Shown here: one piece after another, positions 59,699 to 64,000 of the stretch
Numbering within the stretch: position 1 is the stretch's first letter
How the letters are laid out: each line of letters begins with the position of its first letter
NCBI GenBank assembly: GCA_009777735.1
Contig: WRLF01000011.1
Span: 1-64,000 of the forward strand
Length of the DNA stretch: 64,000 nucleotides
Source: Treponema sp.
Lineage (GTDB): Bacteria; Spirochaetota; Spirochaetia; Treponematales; Breznakiellaceae
Direction: 5' to 3'
The notes under the pieces: generated by a model
What the model was told of the DNA's origin: nothing
What the model saw: only the letters and a program-made list of their open reading frames with translations
Database searches by the model: none
Translations under genes and position numbers: made by a program

Positions 59699-60451
59699 AT
59701 GAATAAAAAAATAAAAGATTCGATTATTGGTGCACTTGTATTACTTGTTGTTATTGCATTGATTATTTTTGTTTACAGCAATGCGAAAAGCAGGGAACAA
59801 AGGGAGTTGGAAAGGCGTATCAATGCTTTATCCCCGCGGGGCGGCATTCCTCAAACCATTGATGGCTTGAGAGAAGCTATTAATATATATGAATCTCAGA
59901 TCGAATTCAATGTGCAAACAGGCGCTCAGACCGGCGTATACTGGAAAATACTTGCCATACGGCTTGCCGACCGGAACATGCACCGTGATGCTCTTGATGC
60001 GCTGGAACGTGCTATTCATTTTAATACCAGTGATCCAACTTTATTTCACTTAACCGGCGAATACGCTTCGGTTGTGGCGGCATCGGTTGTGGGTTTTTCG
60101 GGGGATGCCGCTGCGGAAAAAGAACAATTAACCAATCTTGCCGAAGCCGGGTATCTGCGAGCCATTGAATTAGATGCCACGTATATGAGACCCCGGCTGG
60201 GTCTTGGGGTAATGTATACTTTTGACCTGAACCGCCCCGCAGAAGCAATCCCGCACCTTGAAAAATTTGTGCAGTCTTCTCCGAGCAATGTCTCGGGGAT
60301 GTTTGTTTTGGCTCGTGCCTATTATATGACTGAAAATTTTTACCCTGCTATTGAGTTATACGACAGGATCATTGCTGTTTCCAGGGATCAGAGTGTGCAG
60401 GCGGAGGCACAGAATAACAAGGAAACAATTATGTCTCAGATGGGATTTTAG
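59699..60451 (+). CDS. Membrane-anchored TPR protein
   Basis: A 250-residue protein. One transmembrane helix at residues 10-28 (IIGALVLLVVIALIIFVYS) is followed by about five helical repeats: WKILAIRLADRNMHRDALDALERAIHFNT, LAEAGYLRAIELDATYMRPRLG, PAEAIPHLEKFVQSSP, ARAYYMTENFYPAIELYDR. These are tetratricopeptide repeats on the periplasmic side, a scaffold for protein contacts. ATG follows AGGA after xerC. Its conserved place between xerC and dprA suggests an envelope or division partner, but the role is unknown. Confidence 0.8.
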   Translation: MNKKIKDSIIGALVLLVVIALIIFVYSNAKSREQRELERRINALSPRGGIPQTIDGLREAINIYESQIEFNVQTGAQTGVYWKILAIRLADRNMHRDALDALERAIHFNTSDPTLFHLTGEYASVVAASVVGFSGDAAAEKEQLTNLAEAGYLRAIELDATYMRPRLGLGVMYTFDLNRPAEAIPHLEKFVQSSPSNVSGMFVLARAYYMTENFYPAIELYDRIIAVSRDQSVQAEAQNNKETIMSQMGF

Positions 60452-60462
60452 GTAAACAATCT

Positions 60463-61425
60463 ATGGCAGATCGCGGAATATTGGATTTTATTATTGCCCG
60501 TCTCCCCGGCCTTTCTTATGCCGAGAAAATACAACTCTGCGAGCTATGTAATACAGAAGACGATATTGTAAAAAAGTCAAAATCCGACATAGAAATAATT
60601 ATCAAACGCATTATCACCGGTGAAAAAGCAGCTTCCTGGAATATTGACAAAATTCGAAAAGAGGCGGAAAATGACTCAAAAGCTGCCCATATTCGGGGTA
60701 TTCATTGGGTCTCATGGCTCAGTCCTTTGTATCCGCCGCTTTTAAGGGAAATCTACGACCCGCCGGTACTTTTATTTTACAGGGGAAAACTCCCAAATCC
60801 GAATGTCCCCCTTGTGGCAATAGTGGGGACCCGTAAACCAAGCCCTCAGGCGGCTGCACAGGCGTTTGATATTGCCAGGGGCCTGGCTCGTTCAGGTATT
60901 TCGGTTGTTTCAGGTCTTGCCGTAGGCATTGACTCAATGGCGCATCGCGGTAATATTGAAGGCTTAACGGCAGTTTCTGCCGCACGGGCTGACGGAGCAG
61001 CAGCTTCTGCTGAAATGGCAGCGTCTGCCGTCGCGGTTTTGGGATCGGGTGTTGATGAGGTGTATCCATCAACGAACAGGATGCTGGCAAGACGTATACT
61101 GGAAACCGGCGGAGTTCTGGTTTCTGAGTATGCACCTGGTACAGGTCCCCGTAAATGGACTTTCCCTGCGAGGAACAGAATCATTTCCGGTCTTTCACGC
61201 GGAGTGTTGATTGTTGAAGCGCCTCAGAGATCAGGCGCTCTTATCACTGCGCGGTTTGCTCTTGAGCAAAACAGGGAGTTATGGGTTGCTTCCTCAGGGA
61301 TAGCAGTCGGCGGAGGAATCAGGTTTGATCGACGTGGTACAAAAAAACTGGCGGAAGACGGAGCGCCAATGATACATTCGGCAGCAGACATCCTGAAGGC
61401 GTGGAACATGAGAGTTGCATCATGA
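60463..61425 (+). CDS. dprA: DNA processing protein DprA
   Basis: Binds single-stranded DNA and loads RecA in transformation. The 320 residues have an N-terminal SAM-like region and a Rossmann core with VAIVGTRKPS, SVVSGLAVGIDSMAHRG, AVLGSGVDEVYP, ARNRIISGLSRGVLIVEA and SGALITARFALE. An Ala-rich stretch at about residues 168-188 (IEGLTAV to MAAS) is longer than in typical DprA and is encoded by three small palindromes (60969-61029). Its presence hints at uptake of DNA, though no com genes are in the window. Confidence 0.92.
   Translation: MADRGILDFIIARLPGLSYAEKIQLCELCNTEDDIVKKSKSDIEIIIKRIITGEKAASWNIDKIRKEAENDSKAAHIRGIHWVSWLSPLYPPLLREIYDPPVLLFYRGKLPNPNVPLVAIVGTRKPSPQAAAQAFDIARGLARSGISVVSGLAVGIDSMAHRGNIEGLTAVSAARADGAAASAEMAASAVAVLGSGVDEVYPSTNRMLARRILETGGVLVSEYAPGTGPRKWTFPARNRIISGLSRGVLIVEAPQRSGALITARFALEQNRELWVASSGIAVGGGIRFDRRGTKKLAEDGAPMIHSAADILKAWNMRVAS
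60969..61029 (+). repeat. Three tandem mini-palindromes in dprA
   Basis: GGCAG-TTT-CTGCC at 60969-60981, CAGCAG-CTT-CTGCTG at 60998-61012 and GGCAG-CGT-CTGCC at 61017-61029. All have a 5- or 6-bp stem with a 3-base loop, and together they encode the Ala-rich insert of DprA. Confidence 0.65.
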
Positions 61426-61455
61426 ATTATTTTTATCATATAAAAAGGGTTTTCA

Positions 61456-63633
61456 ATGGCAATTAAAACAGTATCAGAAAAAGCACGCCATCCAAAGACG
61501 GCGAAAACTTCAATAAAGAAAAAAAAATCCGGAGATAAACAAATCCTCGTTATTGTAGAATCTCCGACCAAGGCAGCATCATTCGAAAAATATCTTGGAT
61601 CCGAATATTCGGTACGCGCATCCATGGGCCATCTAATCGATCTCCCCAAATCGCGGACGGGCGTAGATACGGAAAATAATTTTGAGCCTGAGTATATAAC
61701 CGTCCGCGGCAGGGCAAAGATCCTTAAAGAACTGGTTGGCGCTGCAAAAAAATCGCAAAAAGTACTGCTTGCAAGTGACCCGGATCGTGAAGGTGAAGCA
61801 ATTGCCTGGCACCTGAAAAATGCCATTTTATCAAAAGCCGGTACAATGCCCGTTCAGCGTGTCAGTTTTAACGAAGTAACCCCGGCGGCAATAAAAGAAG
61901 CAGTTGATAAGCCGCGTCCCATTGACGAAGCTCTCGTAGAATCGCAAAAGGCCCGCAGGGTGTTGGATCGTCTTGTAGGGTACAGCCTGTCACCGCTTTT
62001 GTGGAAAAAAGTAAAAAACGGTTTATCCGCAGGACGTGTTCAGTCCGTTGCGCTCCGCCTCATCTGTGAACGTGAAAAAGAAGTTGAAAATTTTATTCCT
62101 GTGGAGTACTGGACCCTGGAGGCGGATTTTAAGGTTGGAAAATCAATTTTTACCGCGCAACTGGTAAAATGGAACGGCAATAAACCGGATCTCCCGAACG
62201 AAACTGCGGCTCGTGCCATTATCTCTGTCCTGTCCGGTTCTGAATGCGAAGTAACGGATATCAAGGAAATTGAAAAATCAATAAAGCCCAAAGCGCCCTT
62301 TATCACATCGGAACTGCAAAAGACTGCCGCAAACCGGCTGGGATTTACCGCACGTAAAACCATGCAGGTTGCCCAGCAGCTGTATGAAGGGGTGAATTTC
62401 GGTGACACCCGCATTGGTTTAATTACTTATATGCGTACCGATTCGGTGCGTGTATCGCCTTCGGCTCTTGCCGAATTGCTTGAATGGCTTGGTAAGCATT
62501 ACCCAAAGGATATTCCCGAAAAAGTACATGAATACAGTTCAGGTAAAAAAACGCAGGATGCCCACGAAGCAATACGGCCAACGTATGTCAGCTATACTCC
62601 CGAATCAATGACAGAACATCTAAATCGCGAGCAGCTTAAACTGTACACCATTATCTGGGAGCGTTATGTTTCCAGTCAGATGAAAAACGCAAAAACCCGC
62701 ACTGTCAGTGCGGAAATACAGGCAGTTTCCGGATCAGACAAAGGAATTTTCCGTATTTCCGGAACAAAGATTATCGAAAAAGGTTTTTACAAGGTAATCA
62801 GGATGCTGGTTACGAAAGATGAGAAAGGAAGCCCCTATCCATCGCTTAAAGCCGGGGATAAAGTTATTGTTGATAAATTCCACCCTGAGCAGCATTTTAC
62901 TCAGGGGCCAGCCCGTTATACCGAGGCTTCCATAATCGACATTTTACGGGAAAAAGATATCGGCAGACCTTCTACGTATGCGCCGATCATTTCAGTACTG
63001 CTGGATCGCTATTATATAACCCGATCAAACAAACAACTTGTTCCAACCCTGCTGGGAAAAAAAATATACGAAGTATTGGTGGAACACTTCCCCGATTATG
63101 TTGACGTGGCCTTTACCGCCTCAATGGAAACAAAACTGGACGAAGTTGAAGAAAGCAATCTGAAATGGCCGGACATGATCCGTGACTTCTGGGGGCCGTT
63201 TAAAGCGCAGGTTGACGAGGTTGGCAAGTCACTTGAGTCTTTCAAGGGATCGCTGGATGAACCTACCGACTATTCATGTGAAAAATGCGGCAGGCAGATG
63301 ATGAAAAAATTGGGCCGCTTTGGATTTTTCCTTGCCTGTTCCGGATTCCCCGAATGCCGGAACACAAAATCGGTTCCCCTGGCAAAATGTCCCAAATGTG
63401 ACGGTGATGTGGTATCAAGAAAACAAAAGGGCCGAGGTAAGGAATTTTACGGCTGCACGAATTACCCCGACTGCGATTTTATCAGTCATTTTAAACCAAT
63501 AAACCAGGATTGCCCAAAATGCGGCCGGTTTATGGTAGAAAAACATGATAAAAAACACGGCAGCCACAAAGCGTGCATTAATCCCGATTGCGATCATTTG
63601 CATTCAACTGAAGAGGCAATGAGCAATGAGTAA
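61456..63633 (+). CDS. topA: DNA topoisomerase I
   Basis: Relaxes negative supercoils. In 725 residues: a Lys-rich start, a TOPRIM domain (ILVIVESPTKAASFEKYLG, LASDPDREGEAIAWHL), the active-site tyrosine in ITYMRTDSVR and GRPSTYAPIISVL, then three C-terminal zinc ribbons (CEKCGRQMMKKLG, CPKCDGDVV, CPKCGRFMV) whose third pair is CINPDCDH. The last residues EEAMSNE come from a period-7 array, and the stop overlaps xerD by 8 bases. Confidence 0.96.
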   Translation: MAIKTVSEKARHPKTAKTSIKKKKSGDKQILVIVESPTKAASFEKYLGSEYSVRASMGHLIDLPKSRTGVDTENNFEPEYITVRGRAKILKELVGAAKKSQKVLLASDPDREGEAIAWHLKNAILSKAGTMPVQRVSFNEVTPAAIKEAVDKPRPIDEALVESQKARRVLDRLVGYSLSPLLWKKVKNGLSAGRVQSVALRLICEREKEVENFIPVEYWTLEADFKVGKSIFTAQLVKWNGNKPDLPNETAARAIISVLSGSECEVTDIKEIEKSIKPKAPFITSELQKTAANRLGFTARKTMQVAQQLYEGVNFGDTRIGLITYMRTDSVRVSPSALAELLEWLGKHYPKDIPEKVHEYSSGKKTQDAHEAIRPTYVSYTPESMTEHLNREQLKLYTIIWERYVSSQMKNAKTRTVSAEIQAVSGSDKGIFRISGTKIIEKGFYKVIRMLVTKDEKGSPYPSLKAGDKVIVDKFHPEQHFTQGPARYTEASIIDILREKDIGRPSTYAPIISVLLDRYYITRSNKQLVPTLLGKKIYEVLVEHFPDYVDVAFTASMETKLDEVEESNLKWPDMIRDFWGPFKAQVDEVGKSLESFKGSLDEPTDYSCEKCGRQMMKKLGRFGFFLACSGFPECRNTKSVPLAKCPKCDGDVVSRKQKGRGKEFYGCTNYPDCDFISHFKPINQDCPKCGRFMVEKHDKKHGSHKACINPDCDHLHSTEEAMSNE

Positions 63634-63636
63634 TAT
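63616..63636 (+). repeat. Period-7 array (three units) at the topA/xerD junction
   Basis: GCAATGA, GCAATGA and GTAATAT in register. The array provides the last codons of topA and the start codon of the following recombinase. Confidence 0.65.
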
Positions 63637-64000
63637 GGGAATAGTAGGTGATTATTTAGCTTATCTGGAAGCTGTACGTGGTCTCTCGGTGCGGACGCTG
63701 GAGGCGTATACGGAAGACCTTTTGAAGTATGCGGATTACTGCAAAAATCATGAGATTGATCCGGAGAGAGCGACGGCTTACCATGTTCAGGGATTTATTG
63801 CCCACCTAAGTTTTGAGAGAGCAGCGCCGGCCAGTATAAACCGCAGGCTTTCTTCTGTCCGCGGGCTGTACCGGTGGATGATCAGAAATAACCGGCGAAA
63901 GGATAACCCCTGTGATTTACTGCGGAATGTAAAAATTACCCAGGCTCTGCCGTCCGTGTTGTGGGAAGATGAAATGGCGAGGTTTATTGAACTGCCGGAA
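63626..64000 (+). CDS. xerD: Tyrosine recombinase XerD, N-terminal part (cut by window end)
   Basis: The first 125 residues are present and continue in frame past the window end. They form the core-binding domain of a Xer recombinase: GDYLAYLEAVRGLSVRTLEA, SINRRLSSVRGLYRWMI and DNPCDLLRNVKITQALPSVL. The catalytic domain lies outside, so active-site residues cannot be checked. Start is ATG 63626 or 63635, overlapping the topA stop by 8 bases, both within a period-7 array. It would pair with XerC at 58737. Confidence 0.85.
   Translation, partial: MSNMGIVGDYLAYLEAVRGLSVRTLEAYTEDLLKYADYCKNHEIDPERATAYHVQGFIAHLSFERAAPASINRRLSSVRGLYRWMIRNNRRKDNPCDLLRNVKITQALPSVLWEDEMARFIELPE

Overview
The window looks like chromosomal DNA of a spirochaete, most likely a Treponema of the larger-genome, free-living or gut type. 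Two tandem FlaA periplasmic-flagellar sheath proteins, HPr kinase with HPr, long-form ribosomal protein L25, many exported proteins and lipoproteins with short spirochaete-style lipoboxes, and the run mraZ-rsmH-ftsL-murF-mraY-ftsW-ftsQ-ftsA-ftsZ-xerC-TPR-dprA-topA-xerD all fit. The presence of LexA, hybrid kinases, a GH29 fucosidase and nagAB argues against a reduced pathogen such as T. pallidum. Genus and species are inferred, not proven. No phage, IS element or CRISPR array was found.

Layout. 1-571: gene-free, ending in a very long GC-rich inverted repeat. 572-9639: gpmI, a serine hydrolase, a GH29 fucosidase, nagA-nagB (amino-sugar catabolism), nadE, an OmpA-family protein and a methyltransferase. 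9772-15284: two overlapping paralogous hybrid histidine kinases. 15296-18331 (minus): two cyclic-nucleotide-binding proteins, a metalloprotease-like lipoprotein and a small exported protein. 18434-22756: ptsI, der, an Rsm22-like methyltransferase. 22829-24310: an AT-rich patch with two lipoproteins. 24421-31060: sua5, tRNA-Gln(TTG), rplY, a chemoreceptor, tRNA-Pro(GGG), an exported protein and an MltD-like lytic transglycosylase. 31121-35531: a membrane protein, alr, a HAD phosphatase, a CBS/ATPase protein paired with a DRTGG protein, and an exported protein. 35583-41562 (minus): a six-gene unit hprK-ptsH-NtrY-like kinase-NtrC-like regulator-lexA-holA. 41672-48868: a lipoprotein, cls, a cupin regulator with acyl-CoA ligase, a membrane-anchored protein and two flaA genes. 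48973-49674: a nuclease-like protein. 49938-64000: the division and wall cluster, running into dprA, topA and a xerD cut by the window end.

How genes work together. nagA and nagB convert GlcNAc-6-P to fructose-6-P, next to a divergent fucosidase. ptsI (Enzyme I), ptsH (HPr) and hprK form a PTS phosphorelay with no sugar permease in the window, and hprK-ptsH share a unit with a sigma-54-type two-component system, which suggests a regulatory role. alr and murF feed wall synthesis, mraY makes lipid I, and the fts genes divide the cell.

Two genome-wide patterns stand out. First, many operon-leading genes have a sigma-70-like promoter whose -10 box ends only 6-9 bases before the start codon and have no Shine-Dalgarno, so they are probably translated from leaderless mRNAs, while internal genes mostly have a Shine-Dalgarno. 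Second, degenerate arrays with an exact 7-base period occur at about ten places, many inside or at the ends of reading frames (mltD, both hybrid kinases, the topA/xerD junction), and some supply promoter, ribosome-binding or terminator parts. A separate GC-rich intergenic repeat family (four copies) lies upstream of operons. All coordinates were read by eye; no database search was possible.
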